Assembly: GCA_025403435.1 (NCBI GenBank)
Contig: CM046348.1
Location: forward strand, 34,096,052-34,160,051
DNA length: 64,000 bases
Reading direction: 5' to 3'
From: Artocarpus heterophyllus
Taxonomy: Eukaryota; Streptophyta; Magnoliopsida; Rosales; Moraceae
Each line of letters opens with the position of its first letter. Positions within the stretch are counted from its first letter, which is position 1. Shown here in pieces: positions 34,430 through 46,800 of this stretch. The position numbers were made by a program, and so were the translations under genes. A model generated the notes under the pieces. It was not told the DNA's origin. It searched no databases and saw nothing but the letters and a program-made list of their open reading frames with translations.

Positions 34430-35705
34430 CTAGACTGATCCAAATGTACTCAGGTAAAGTTCAGATCCATATCTAAGTAGCAATGCTTCCCAAGCCCTTG
34501 CCCCTGGCACCACATTCTTGCCAACCATTTTCCGCACCATTTCCAAAGCTTTACAAACCAAGCCCCTTTGACAGAGTCTAAATATTATCTCATCAAACGT
34601 TGAGCAACGGCGACATAAAAACTTATCCAACATTTCTTCCATCAACACACAAGCCTCAAATTTCACCTTCACCATAAAGACCATCAAGCATAATTCTGTA
34701 GGTCTGCAAGTTTTCCCCCAAACCTTCAAGCTCATTTCAGCCACAAGCTCCTTCGCCCGACCAACCTCCCCATTCTTACACAACACCCCCATAATCAGAT
34801 CATAGGTAATTCTTACACAACACCCCCATAATCAGATTATAGGTAATCAAATTAGGCCTGCACCCCCAGCATTTCCATTTGGTGACTTATATCGAGACAT
34901 CCTTTCATGTCATTTTGCTTGCACAAGCCACTTATATAAGCATTATAAGTATAAACATCAGGAACCAAATCCAGAACAAGCATTTCGTCGAACAGCTTAT
35001 CAGCCTTCCAATATTCTCCGTCTACAACTATCACACCCAAAACCATGGTATAACATAAAACATCAGGCTTCATTCCATCAGCTTTCATCCGATCCAACAC
35101 ATCCAAAGCCTCCAAACCTCTTTTTTCCCTCACCAAAATCCTAATAACTTTAGAATACAAAACCCCACTTTCTTCATTTTTTCCCATAATTCCAAAACTT
35201 CAAAACCAGCTAAGTCTAATACGTTCTTTTTCCCACACAAAAATGACAATATCAAAGAACAAATCCTAGCATCTACATCATACCCATCACCAATCATACA
35301 ATCAAGAATCTCAATTGCATAACCTACTTTTCCAACTCTACACAAAGCAGCAATCAATAATCGAAAACTCGATTCTTCGAGCCTTATATTCATAACCCGG
35401 CTATTAATCAAAATCTGAGGGACAAATCTCAAACCCTCATCTCTCCTACAAAGTACGTACAACAAAGAATTGAGCGAGCATGAAGAAGGAACACACCTGA
35501 ACTTCGGAATCCTACAGAAAAGATCAATGGCATCTTCGATTCGACCGGAGAATGCATAAAATCTCATAATCTAGGCTAAAAAGTACTCGGGAGTTTCGAA
35601 TTTCTCAACGAATTCGATTCGGTCGAGAACCGTATTGATGCGGGTGATCTGGGAGATCTTGAGTAGGTTTTTTAGGACGAAGTGTTAAGCTGCGAGTAAG
35701 AGAGT
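34430..35705 (-). pseudogene. PPR (pentatricopeptide repeat) protein pseudogene
   Basis: PPR proteins are helical-repeat RNA-binding proteins that act on organelle transcripts. Consecutive 35-residue-type repeats are clear: SKVIRILVREKRGLEALDVL...GMKPD, then YTMVLG...KADKLFDEMLVLDLVPD, YTYNAYISGLCKQNDMKG, and NLITYNLIMGVLCKNGEVGR. The C-terminal block ends RYGSELYLSTFGSV before the stop. Three frames are needed to follow it. Lesions are: stops at 35685-35687 and 35571-35573 in the N-terminal part; a deletion-type frameshift near 35140-35150; a one-base shift in the G run near 34862; and a 37-bp tandem duplication at 34773-34846. No start codon or organelle targeting region is evident past 35705. 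An hAT relic follows at 35880. Of the P-class PPR family; the exact orthologue is not asserted. Confidence 0.88.
34773..34846. repeat. 37-bp tandem duplication inside the PPR pseudogene
   Basis: Units 34773-34809 and 34810-34846 start TTCTTACACAACACCCCC and differ at one base. Since 37 is not a multiple of three, the duplication by itself shifts the reading frame. Confidence 0.95.
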
Positions 35706-35879
35706 CGTTTCATGAAAAAATCTTGAAGAAATTAGCAGTTTGTCGATCAAATTCTTAAAAGCAGTTTTAAATCTTTTTATACGGTAGACATGCATTAGCA
35801 GTAAATTTATTAAATTGCATTAATGTCTCACATTAGTAAGAAAGTTTATGGGTTTTATGCTTGTTTTTTTGTAAAGTGT

Positions 35880-36920
35880 GACAAACTCTTCAATTCAAGA
35901 GCTATAAGTTACAACGCGATCCAAGGCCTTTTAAATATTTTTTAAATAACTTTAAAAAAATTTAATCTCATCTTCAATACACCAGTTAATAATAGGACAA
36001 GCACATCTTTAGTAAAAAAGTGTTTCGTCATATTGTGGTCTTAAAATTATCTTTAAAAAGTTAATAGCAACAGTAGTAACAGATACATTATTAAATATGA
36101 TGCTCAAAACCTTTTCTTTAATGCCACAAAAATTAAAAACTTACAATATCATGAATGGCCTTGGCATCATGCGACTAAGGCATTGGTCGAATATTAATTA
36201 ATCTTTTTTGAAAAGACTAATTCTTTATCTACATAATATGTAGTTACACAGATATAAGTAGTTTTGGTATGACCTTCCTACAAATCATATATGCATGAAC
36301 GAACTAAATTCAGTTATTAAATTTTCCCTCATTGAATAAAAAACTTTCATAGTATCAGCTCTTATGGTAGTTTTTGAAACATGTCTATATTGTAGATTAT
36401 AAGCATTTTGAATGTACTCCTCAAAGGCCGGATCATCAGCAAGACTAATTGGTTATTGTGCGCTAGCCAAATATCTAGCATGTCATTCTCTAGCTCTTCA
36501 ATGGTCATACGACCAATTGGTAACACTACTATCAAAGCTAAATTGAAGTGTTTGTTGACGACAATCAACACCTCCGATACTATGCTTAGCTTCGCACTTT
36601 TTGCAATGCCTATCTGAGTGACCTGTATCATAAGAGGATTAACCTGTGTAGTCTTGATTGCACACTTTGCAAATTGCATGTTCTTCTATTACACCATTCT
36701 CGTTTATACGCGTTACTAGATTAAGATAACTCTAAACTGGTAAGTTTGTTGCACTTTCCTTTTGCCTTTACGAGTCACTTCAAAGGAGCCACCAACTTAA
36801 GATAGTGAGTCAACTCCAGTTTCTTCAAGTGGATCATCAAATTGTTTTTTTTTCGTTGATCACCAAATTCAAAACGTTGGTTCTCCTTCCATGTGATGAT
36901 GTCATTGCTTCAATAAAAAA
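35880..36920 (-). pseudogene. hAT transposase with BED zinc finger, decayed
   Basis: On the minus strand, three frames together give an hAT (Ac-like) transposase N-terminal half. They show a Lys/Arg-rich start (SFEVTRKGKRK) and a BED finger (NGVIEEHAICKVCNQDYTG...TGHSDRHCKKC). Then come QTLQFSFDSSVTNWSYDH, ADDPAFEEYIQNAY and YRHVSKTTIRADTMKVFY. The start of the RNase H-like core follows (ICVTTYYVDKE, then HDAKAIHDIV and LRPQYDETLFY). There are at least six stops and several frameshifts, and the C-terminal dimerisation region is absent. No terminal repeats were found. The sequence stops just upstream of the PPR relic. Confidence 0.85.
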
Positions 36921-38254
36921 TAAAAATAAATTAGCGTAACATTATTGACAAAAATTAAATAAAATAATTACAAAATAAAATTAACTTATGACAACATAAA
37001 ATTAATGAACAACAAAGGAAACAAATTATACCTTCATGTTTTTTCCTTTCTGAAGAACTCTAAGTAAACTAAAAAAAAAAGACAATATGTAAGATTTGAA
37101 AAGTTTGTTGAATGAGTATTCTGTTAGACATGTATGCCCTAAGGAGTAAAAATGTAATAAATTTTTGGAGACATTTTTATCAATAAAGAATTTATTCATT
37201 ATTTATATACCAAATCTTGTCCTCTTTACGTTCATACTTGTTGAATGTATGTTAAGCAAATAATAGTCTGAGACTGTCGGTCTAAACCTTAAGAATTAGG
37301 CAGATGATAGACTGATTATACGGAAGACACGATTCTTAAGGTGATGGTCTAAATCATACAATCCGCAATCGAGGGAATAAAGCTGGGCGCTTTATTCATG
37401 CAAAGATTGTTATGTTGTCTATATCCCTTTTAGGAGATGGTTTGTCTTGACCATCGGAGGTGGACTCCGTGAATAGAAACATTGGCACATTGTCATAAGT
37501 GACGATGTGTTGGATCGGGACTTAAAGTGAATTGATTTGGATTAATAATTCTGTCTCGACAAATAGATTCACTTTAGACAATCATTTGTGTTGTAAATTA
37601 ATCTTAAGATGAATAGTGGGCCTGTTGTCTTGACTTGTGTCTTTTGATGTACCAAAGAGTGACACCCACATCTTAATAGTGGTATGCATGTTGGTACGTT
37701 GGAGGCATGAGTCTTGATGGCGTAGACTTGTTATTCATAGATATGGAATCCATAGCTCCTCTTTAGGAGTAATGATATCCTTTTATATGCGTTATCCTAT
37801 AATTGAAAAACTAGAGCGCTCAACCATTTGGATACATAGGTGTAACCAAATGGTATACTGTCTTTGGATGGTAAGTTTTCTAATGGTAAGATAATGTGTA
37901 ACGTCCCTTAATTTGGTCGTCACAGATGTCGTTACATACATACGTTCGTACTAGCATAAACTTTAAACATATAATTAATATCAAACTTAAACAGTACTAT
38001 TGATTTTAAAAGTATTTAAACATACATTACCAGGATCCATTCATACGTTGTTCTTTTTTTTTTTTTATATATAAACTTATCATTGTTTAGAATAACAATG
38101 TTTAACTTATTCCATATTATAATTTATTCAATTATACTTAATTTAATCATGAACTTATTTAATAATATAGGTTTAACAAATTGTAAAAATCAGAACTTAA
38201 CAAAACATCACAATATATCATAATAAACATCAAATCATTTAAAACTTACTTACT

Positions 38255-38460
38255 CCCACAGTTTGGCAGGTCGAACTCGGGACTTCGGCAGGCCGATCAT
38301 CATCGGTAGGCCAGTGTTCCCTCTACCGGCAGGCCGGCAGAGGCTTTGCAATACAGATTGAAAATTCATCCATGTTCGGCAGGCCAGAAAATTCAATCGG
38401 CAGGCCGAACTTCTGGTCTTCGGCAGGCCGGCCACAGAGTTCGGCAGGCCGTCCGAGACC
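38255..38460 (-). repeat. GC-rich motif array 3 (about 8 units)
   Basis: Plus-strand units such as TTCGGCAGGCCGATC, ATCGGTAGGCCAG, ACCGGCAGGCCGGC and TTCGGCAGGCCGTCC are spaced about 20-28 bp apart. In the orientation of the LTR this corresponds to array 2. Confidence 0.9.
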
Positions 38461-40554
38461 AAATTCCTTTAGAAAACTTTAACTTAAAACATACCAACTT
38501 TACGTAAAATATAGCGGAAGTTCATAATTCATAAAAAAATGATAAAATATCTTATAAAACCATAATATAAGTATTCTTAAAAACCTTAACATAAAATATG
38601 TTCAAAATATATAATTTGATCAAATCATAAAATTGTTCCTCTTGGCGTGCTTCTGGTTACAATTCATCGTTCATGTTGCTCACACACCTTTCCATGTCCT
38701 CCTCCTATTCCATGACTCTCTTACCCTTATCTGCAATATGACATATAAAACATGATTAAGCTAATGCTTTGTAAGTACACATATTCTCACAATTTAAAAC
38801 ATTTCATAAAGATCATCATCATCATCATTGTCATCGTATCATAAAAGTTCCTTAAGCACAATTTCATAGAACATATCTTTCGTAACGTTAACCATTTTAA
38901 AACTTAATCCATTTTATCTTAAGGGCCCAAGTGTTGCACCATAAACATCATCATAGGCGCGCCGTCATGAGATGAGAAGGGTAGCTAATCCCAAACCAAA
39001 CATGACATCATAACATAACATTTCATAACATTGGGTGTGCAACACTTATTAGGTGATACATATATACATACTTTTCATTCTTAAAAACATGCCATAAACA
39101 TCATGCATAACTTAAAATCATGAGAATCTTTCATAAGATATCCTTTAAGGAAAATCACCGTAAAATCATCATGAATATCCTTGTAAACATATCATCAAAC
39201 CTTGAAAAAAAGTGTCATGTTGCAGGTGAGAATGTACTTACCTTAACGATAGCTTACTTAACCTTAAAATTGCACTTGGTGATGACGCCGCGGTCTTGAT
39301 GTGCTCGCTTCCTTGAGTGTTCATGCCATTTATGATTTAAAGATGCAATAGAAATCAATACTTATCATGAAATATCCATACACATAACATTCATTCTTAT
39401 AATATTCACATATACATACACTCATCTCATATTATAAACATAATTCATAACCATAAAATCATCATCTCATAAACATGTTATTATGATTTTTCTTAAATCA
39501 TAAAAATTACTTTAAGCATATAAAACGAACCATACATTTTGAATATAATTATCTTTTAAATAAAACATTTTCGAACAATTAATATTTTTATATTTTAATT
39601 TAAAACTTCATACAAGCATCATATTATCATGCATGAAATTATTTTATTATCATAAAATCTTATAAATACATAAAACGTTTAATAAAACAAAAATCCCAAA
39701 AACATCATTATAAAAACATTTCATAATCATAGAATACATTCATCATACATACTCATATATATGCATATTTTAACAACTTTTCATGAAAACATCATATTTA
39801 CCCCTTGAATTTTGAATAATCATTACATTTTTCATACTTTCAAAATTATACAGTAACATATCACTGTGAGGGGTAGAAGACAGAAATATCATCATTTTTT
39901 TTTACTAAAACATTGACATGACATGAAACTTAGAAAAACATCACATAATATATACATAACATCATATATAAAAAAAAATCGAGACAAGATACAATACCTA
40001 ACGAGGAGAAGAATTTCTTATCAAAAATACCAGAAAAACCGAATTCATACCTAGAAATATCTTCTCAACACCCCTTGATTTCAATCAACCAAATATGACT
40101 TTTCTTATAATTTTAGTAGAGAATTTTCGTGAGAGAGAAAAAAACAAAGCACTCGTGGAGAAGAGAAGAGGAGGAGAAAATAATGAGAGAACGTCTCAGA
40201 ACCGAGAGAAAATATATGAGGAAAGAGCGTTAATTTTTCTCTAACGTAATGTGTATAATGAAGAGTCATTACTCTTCATTAAGTAAGAAATTTCTAACTG
40301 TTAAGAGGGTGATTGGCGTGGGAAAAGGAAGAGAAAGAAAAGGAAGGTCAAACATCATCAATCTTACCTTAATTTACCTTCTACAAATAGGAAACCTCTT
40401 AAAATAATACAAATCAATACAAATCAAATCCTTTAATTTCCATAACTGATAAAAACATTCCATTATTATGCCAATTAATCACATTAATTCATCTGATTAA
40501 CGTAATTAACTCAACCATAACTCTGGAGAGATTTCTGCTAACTGCTCGTCAGCC

Positions 40555-40690
40555 ATGTTCGGCCTGTCGGTTTTTCCCTTCGGCCTGTCGGTTCCAGCAA
40601 GTTCGGCCTGTCGGTGGGGTTCTTCGGCCTGCCGTTCTCGGGCAGTCATTTCGGCTTGCCAATCTTAAAAGTTTGGCCTGGCGATCTGTC
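40555..40690 (-). repeat. GC-rich motif array 4 (about 6 units)
   Basis: Plus-strand units GTTCGGCCTGTCGGT, CTTCGGCCTGCCG, TTTCGGCTTGCCAAT and GTTTGGCCTGGCGAT. In LTR orientation this corresponds to array 1. Confidence 0.9.
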
Positions 40691-41597
40691 ATTAAATGCC
40701 ATAACATAAAACATTCATACATCATTGCATCATAAATAATCATATATTTAAAATTTCACATGAACACTAGAGCACAACGGTTCCATGCGGTCGTCACCTG
40801 TTACAAAACTTGACATAAAAAGTTAGTAACATGTACATCACATATCATATCATATAACGTTATTTATTATTAACATTCCTTATCAACGTTACTAACTTAA
40901 CGTGGTTCGTTACATAAAATAGGCGAGCGTTACATAATGGAACGTAAGATAAAAATAATCGGGAAGGTAAGACAGAACTTGTCCTTAAGCCGATTGTGGA
41001 TTATCATATGGGGATACGATACACTATGATATGTCATGGAGACTTAGCTATACGAGCTTCATAATTCTATGTAGTTCGAGAGTGCAGCTCCAAGCTTTTA
41101 GTGGAGTAGCGTTGAAGTTGATAATTTTGAAATGTATATATGAGATATTAGGTTTCATAATTATCAGGAGCTTGAACTATATAGGTTCATTTGGTCCTCT
41201 TTGCTAGCTCACAACATCCTGTAACAAACGGCGTGCTTTTTCAATAATTGGTGACTTGTGTCGGATTTATCAGATTGGTTAAAATTTGGAAGAATTAAAT
41301 AATTCATGTCTGTTTATCAGTTGAATTAATTTTGTAAGAAATTAATTCAAGATAAAGTTGTTGAATTATTGGGATCATAAAATTCTTGTCTGTTTATCGG
41401 ATGATTTAATTTTGGATAAATTAGATCAAGATAAACTTGTAGAATTATTGAGAATTGATTTATCTTCTTAGAGATTATCTAGATAAAGTTGTTTTGATCA
41501 GATAACTTCTCTATTGGGTTATTTGAATTAAAACTGAGACTTTATCCTATAGAATCTCAGGTGGAAAATAAAAAATTCGTGAGATTTTTTATTCGAC

Positions 41598-41682
41598 AGT
41601 TCGGCCTGTCGATGGATGTGTTCGGCCTGCCAATGGATGTGTTCGGCCTTCCGATCAGGTGGTTCGGCCTGTCGATCAGCGA
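41598..41682 (+). repeat. GC-rich motif array 5 (4 units, copia 5' LTR)
   Basis: Four units GTTCGGCCTGTCGATGG, GTTCGGCCTGCCAATGG, GTTCGGCCTTCCGATCAGG and GTTCGGCCTGTCGATCAGC at 20-21 bp spacing, about 110 bp upstream of the LTR promoter box. Confidence 0.92.
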
Positions 41683-42198
41683 AGGATAAGATCACGCGTA
41701 TCCACGCAGATCTTATCAGATATTGATCCGAATTTGATTCTGATCTGAATTCTGAGACCTAATCTGATGAGGACTGACCCTAGGACCAACCTCTATAAAT
41801 AGGGAGTGATTCTCACAAGTTACTTAGATCAATTGAGAGATTAAGAGTGATACTCTGCTAAGTGAGAATCTAAAAACTCGCTGAGAGCGTTTGTTCACAA
41901 ATCACGAACACTTGCTTTGGGTTCTCTCGATTGGTTGGAAGGAAAGTCACCGGTGGAAGAGCTGTACGTGTGAGCCCACACTCACTCCGATCGTGGATAG
42001 AGAATAGCAAAGAAGACCAGTTGGTTGAGGCTCTTCTAGAACGTTATTTCTCTTCACAGATTGCGGAGGTTCTTCAGCATACAAAGGTTAGTAAGATCTG
42101 GTTAATTTATGCATGTAGCATGTCAAACTTGTGTTTTGAAAATTACTCTGATGGAAATTTTTTTTTAAAATTTCGCTGCGTACTATTTTTCCAACAAT

Positions 42199-42210
42199 TA
42201 GTATCAGAGC
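42199..42210 (+). other. Primer binding site (initiator tRNA-Met type)
   Basis: TAGTATCAGAGC lies two bases after the 5' LTR end. It differs by one G-to-A change from TGGTATCAGAGC, the standard complement of the initiator Met tRNA used by plant copia elements. Confidence 0.9.
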
Positions 42211-43837
42211 TATAGTTTTTACATAAATTTACAGGTTTGTGATCATGTTATATGCATAAAATTTGTGATCTTAATCTCTCCTATGCTCGAATTGAATTTT
42301 ATAGAAAGTTGGCACTCTAGGTTTCTATAAATTATATATGTTGTCGTAGATTATGTGGTGAATGTTTATTAATTAATTACGGTTAATTAAATTGTTGTTT
42401 AATTATTATTAATTAATTAATTTATATCGGTTATGGTTTCTTAGATATTAGAATGTGTATCTAAGTTTTCTATGTAATTAGATGGCAGACTATCATCTCC
42501 GTCTAGGAATTATTATTTATTTTAAATTTGTAAAAATTTTGTAATTAAATAATTATTCGGAGAAGAAGAATCTAGAAGATTGATAATGATACTCCCATGT
42601 ATTTCTTGAGTCTCTAATTTTATATTTTTGAATTGTTGAAAATAAAATTGATAAATTGCTTTAAAAAAATTGTATTTTCTAGAATGGAGATTTCTTCTCG
42701 GTCGGCATGCCGAACATCACAGTTCGATAGGCCGATGGTCAAAGATCGGTAGGCAGGACGTGTGGTTCAATAGGCTGAACTTTCATGGGTCGGCAGGCTG
42801 ATCTTACTGATCGGCAGACCGATGGAGCATGACCGGCAGGTCGATCCCCCAGAATGGCCTGCCGACCGAGAGCTGAAAAATGTCCAGAAAAGGTGTACTT
42901 TTTTCAATGCAGTTTTAATTTTATTTTTGTGACAATTCTGAGAATCATTAAATTTGGATATGACCGAAAATATGAAGTGTTCAATTCATACGGGATTGAA
43001 GACTTGAAGATGGAATTATATGAAGAATGATACAGCTTGAGGATTCAAGGATGAAGAATCGATAATATGTCTCGATTGTTCTCTTGTAATCTTAGTTTTC
43101 TATTCTCTAGGGTGGAGCCATAATATTACGATTATTATTATTATTTTGCTTGTAGCTTTGCTTGATTGCTTTGCTTGTCTGTATTATAATATGATTTGCC
43201 ATGTATATTGATAACATGTCATATAGAATAGGGAGTGTCGCTCATATTAAAATTGTTCGAAATATTCTTAAAATAAAACCTTGATTTCAAAAGATTAAGT
43301 GGGAGAAGGTTTTCGAAGAGAGAACCTAAGGCCTCCATCGTTGGTCCATAGGCAGAACATGGTGGTCCCGACCCCTAAGAAGGGATTTCTATCATATACC
43401 AGATTGGATATCTGAGAGGATAAGGTATTTTAGCATGATTTATGGTTGCACACCCCTAGGTGGTGATTATAAATCATGGATAAAATATTGAAACGATGAT
43501 TATACACTCACGTTAATTTTATTATTAACCTCCCCTAGGAGCTCTGTTAATAAAATTAATGGCCAAAGAAACAATTATTAATATATGCTGGATCATACGG
43601 GTCCTGGATGGCATATATTAATCAAGAGAGGATCCGTGTTCCTAATTGAATTTGGCATGACTCCCTTAGGAGCTTGTTGAATTCTGAGTTGGGAATTATC
43701 GTTGCAAGGTTGTGATATTTTCAAGGTTTTGACACATAAACACATTTGTATGATTTTTACATGATTGTGTTATCTTACTAAATTATTATTATATGTTTGC
43801 TTATGTTTGGTATATGATTCTTTATTGTCGATTGAAA
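42211..43837 (+). other. Untranslated leader of the copia element
   Basis: No coding sequence is evident between the primer site and gag. The leader contains motif array 6 and several near-repeats of CCCCTAGG(A/T)GCT-type words at 43450-43680. Confidence 0.6.
42698..42872 (+). repeat. GC-rich motif array 6 (about 8 units, copia leader)
   Basis: Units GGTCGGCATGCCGAAC, GTTCGATAGGCCGATGG, GATCGGTAGGCAGG, TCGGCAGGCTGATC, GATCGGCAGACCGATGG, GACCGGCAGGTCGATCC and ATGGCCTGCCGACCG. Unlike the other arrays, both orientations occur inside one cluster. Confidence 0.88.
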
Positions 43838-46800
43838 ATGTCTAAAAACGCTTTATCATTGATACTTGACAAAAACCTATTAACCGGTGACAACTATAAC
43901 GATTGAAAACGAAACCTGGATATCGTCCTGTCCTTTGAGAAACTGAAATATGTACTGACAACCCCTTGTCCTCCCGAGCCTACGGGAGACTCAAGTAATG
44001 AGCAATTCTAAGTGTATGATCGCTGGAAAGATGCTAATGATCAGGCCTGCTGCTATGTTATGGCTAGCATGAACAACGTGCTGCAAGCTCAACATCAGGA
44101 TTATGAGACTGCGAAGCAGATCTTGGATAATCTTGAGGATATGTTTGGAGGCCAAGCCATAACAAAGCGGCAAGGGGCGCTTCGAAAACTTCTAAATTGT
44201 AGACAGAGGCAGATGATATCTGTAAAGGAGCACATGATGTTGGTCATGGGTTACCTCGCTGAGGTTCAAACCAATGGAGCTGACATCGATGCTAAAACTT
44301 AAATGACTATGGTGTTTGAGACTCTATATAAGGAATTTATTACATTTAAAGCTACATTTAATTTAAGCAATAGACGGGATATGACCTTAATAGAACTGTT
44401 GAAACAGTTACAGGAGTTCAAACTGCTGATCAGGGAGTCTCCTACAGGTGGTGAGGCCAACATGGTAGCTGCTTCTGGTTCGAATCCTAACTCTGAGAAT
44501 GGAAAGAAGCAACGGACCAAGAACGAGAAGTCTTCTGTTCCTGCTACTATTAAGAGCAAGAAGAAGAAGAAGAAGAACCCGAAGAAGCTTAAGTGCTTCT
44601 TCTGTGGAAAGGTCGGGCATATCAAGAAGCATTGCAAGGACTTCCTTTCCAAAGGAGGTAGGTGTGATCTTCTATATTTAGAAACTTGTTTGGTTGAGGA
44701 ATCCAGTGACATCTGGGTCATAGATTCTGGTGCAACTAATCATGTTTGTGTTTCTCTGTAGGGGTTCAAAGAAACGATAAGTCTGCTACATGAGGACTTC
44801 ACGCTTCGGATGGGCAATGGATCCTTGGTCTCAGTGGAAGCAGTGGGAGACGTCCATCTTTATTTTGATAATTATAGGAATTTATTTTTGCAAGATTGTT
44901 TTTATGTTCCTAAATTTAAAAGGAATTTAATTTCTATAGCTTGTTTATTTAAAGACTCCTACTTGGTTTCTTTTAATGATAAAGTGGTGATTCGTAAGAA
45001 CAAATCTTTTATCTGTTCTAGATGGATGCAAAATAATCTATATTTTATCAAACCTAAGATGGACTTATTGCTTAATGCTGAGATAAATGATAATAACTCT
45101 AAAAGACTTAAAATTTCTCACTCTAATAAGACTTATCTTTGGTATTTGTGCCTTGGTCATATTAACCTGAATAGGATTCAAAGGTTGGTAAGGGGATGGA
45201 CCTTTAAGTGACTTAAAGGTGGAATCTATACCTCAATTTAAATCTTTTTTGGAGGGTAAAATGACCAAAAGACCATTCGGGTCTAAGGGCAATAGGGTCG
45301 AAGGGGTTCTAGAACTTGTGCATAGTGATGTTTGCAGACTGATGAACATCAGGGCACGAGGAGGGTATGAGTACTTCGTCACTTTTATTGACGATTACTC
45401 AAGATATGGGTATGTGTACCTGATGCACCACAAAAGCGCAACTTTTGACAAGTTCAAGGAGTTTCGGGCTTTAGTGGAAAAGCAATTCGGTAGACCCATA
45501 AAGGCACTTCGATCGGATCGAGGTGGGGAATACCTTTCTGATGAGTTCTTGGAACACTTGTTAGAGAATGGGATTTTATCCCATTTGACTGCGTCGGGCA
45601 CTCCGCAGTAGAATGGCGTAGCGGAGAGAAGAAATAGGACTTTGTTGGACATGATTTGGTCCATGATGAGTTATTCATCATTGCCTTTATCCTTTTGGGG
45701 ATATGCACTACAAACCGCATGTTATCTTTTGAACAATGTGCCTTCAAAATCGGTCCCTAAAACTCTTCACGAGTTGTGGATGGGTAGGAAGACATCCTTA
45801 AACCATATTCGCATATGGGGATATCCGGCTCATGTTCTGTTTAAGGATCCGAATAAGTTGTAAGCACGTTTGAAAGTTTGCATGTTTATAAGATATCCAA
45901 AAGGGACTAAAGAGGGTTATTTTTATAACCCAAAGGAAAATAAAGTTGTGGTTTCAACTAATGCAACTTTCCTTGAGGAGAGTTACATGGACTACTTTAA
46001 ACCTCGAAGCAAAGCGGTGGTTGAGGAGTTAAGGAGTGATCAAATCACTCTAGAGGTTCCGAATGAAACCATTCCAATCGGTGTAGAAAAACCAAACAAA
46101 CCCGAACAACAACCTCAGGGGCTTCGGTGTAGTGGGAGGATCGGGTGTCAACCTGAGAGGTATATGTTCAATGGGAGGTCTTTTTGGCTGAACCGGATGA
46201 ACATGACAGGGATCCTTATACTTATGCAGAAGCTATGGAGGATGTTGATTCAAAACTCTAGACAGAGGCCATGAACATTGAGATAAAGTCTATGGAGACT
46301 AATCAGGTCTGGGAGCTTGTAGACTTCCCGAAGGGGTAAAACCCATTGGGTGTAAGTAGATCTACAAGAGGAAAAGAGGAGTGGATAGAAAGGTCAAAAC
46401 CTTTAAGGCTAGACTGGTAGCTAAGGGTTATACGCAAAAGGAAGGAATCGATTATGAGGAAACCTTTTCGCCTGTAGCCATGCTTAAGTCCATCTGGATT
46501 CTCTTATCCATAGCTGCCGTTCTCGACTACGAGTTTTGGCAGATGGATGTCAAGGCGGCTTTTCTAAATGGCTATCTTGATGAGTCCATTTATATGAAAC
46601 AACCAGACGGGTTTAAGGTCACGGGTCAAGAGGGTAAGGTTTGTAAGCTGCTGAAGTCAATTTATGGACTTAAGCAAGCTTCTCGTTCTTGAAACATAAG
46701 ATTTGATCAGGTGATCAAGACTTATGGGTTCTCACAAAATGTGGATGAACCATGTGTTTATAAACACATTAAGGATAGGACGGTAGTTTTTCTATTGCTC

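Larger units (their letters stand above)
37897..40934 (-). mobile_element. Solo LTR of gypsy family A, inserted in the copia 5' LTR
   Basis: Plus-strand ends are TGTAACG and CGTTACA, a perfect 7-bp inverted repeat. Both flanks carry TAATG (37892-37896 and 40935-40939), which occurs once at the corresponding empty site in the 3' LTR near 48585, so the insertion and its 5-bp duplication are proved by comparison within the window. Read on the minus strand it matches the LTR at 638-2812 along its length, but has about 0.77 kb more (roughly 39815-40540). That extra part contains a CT-rich leader-like stretch and an ATATATTTTC box. No internal domain remains: it is the product of LTR-LTR recombination. 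Confidence 0.93.
37122..42196 (+). repeat. 5' LTR of the copia element, split by an insertion
   Basis: It starts TGTTAGACATGTATGCC and ends TTTCCAACA directly before the primer site. The parts 37122-37896 and 40935-42196 join to about 2.03 kb. The first 1.6 kb matches the 3' LTR closely. The CTCTATAAATAGG promoter box is at about 41790. After about 41755 it no longer resembles the 3' LTR. Confidence 0.85.

Noticed and set aside
44299..44721. 140-codon antisense frame over the copia gag
   Set aside because: It is the shadow of the Lys-rich gag and zinc-knuckle coding sequence on the other strand.
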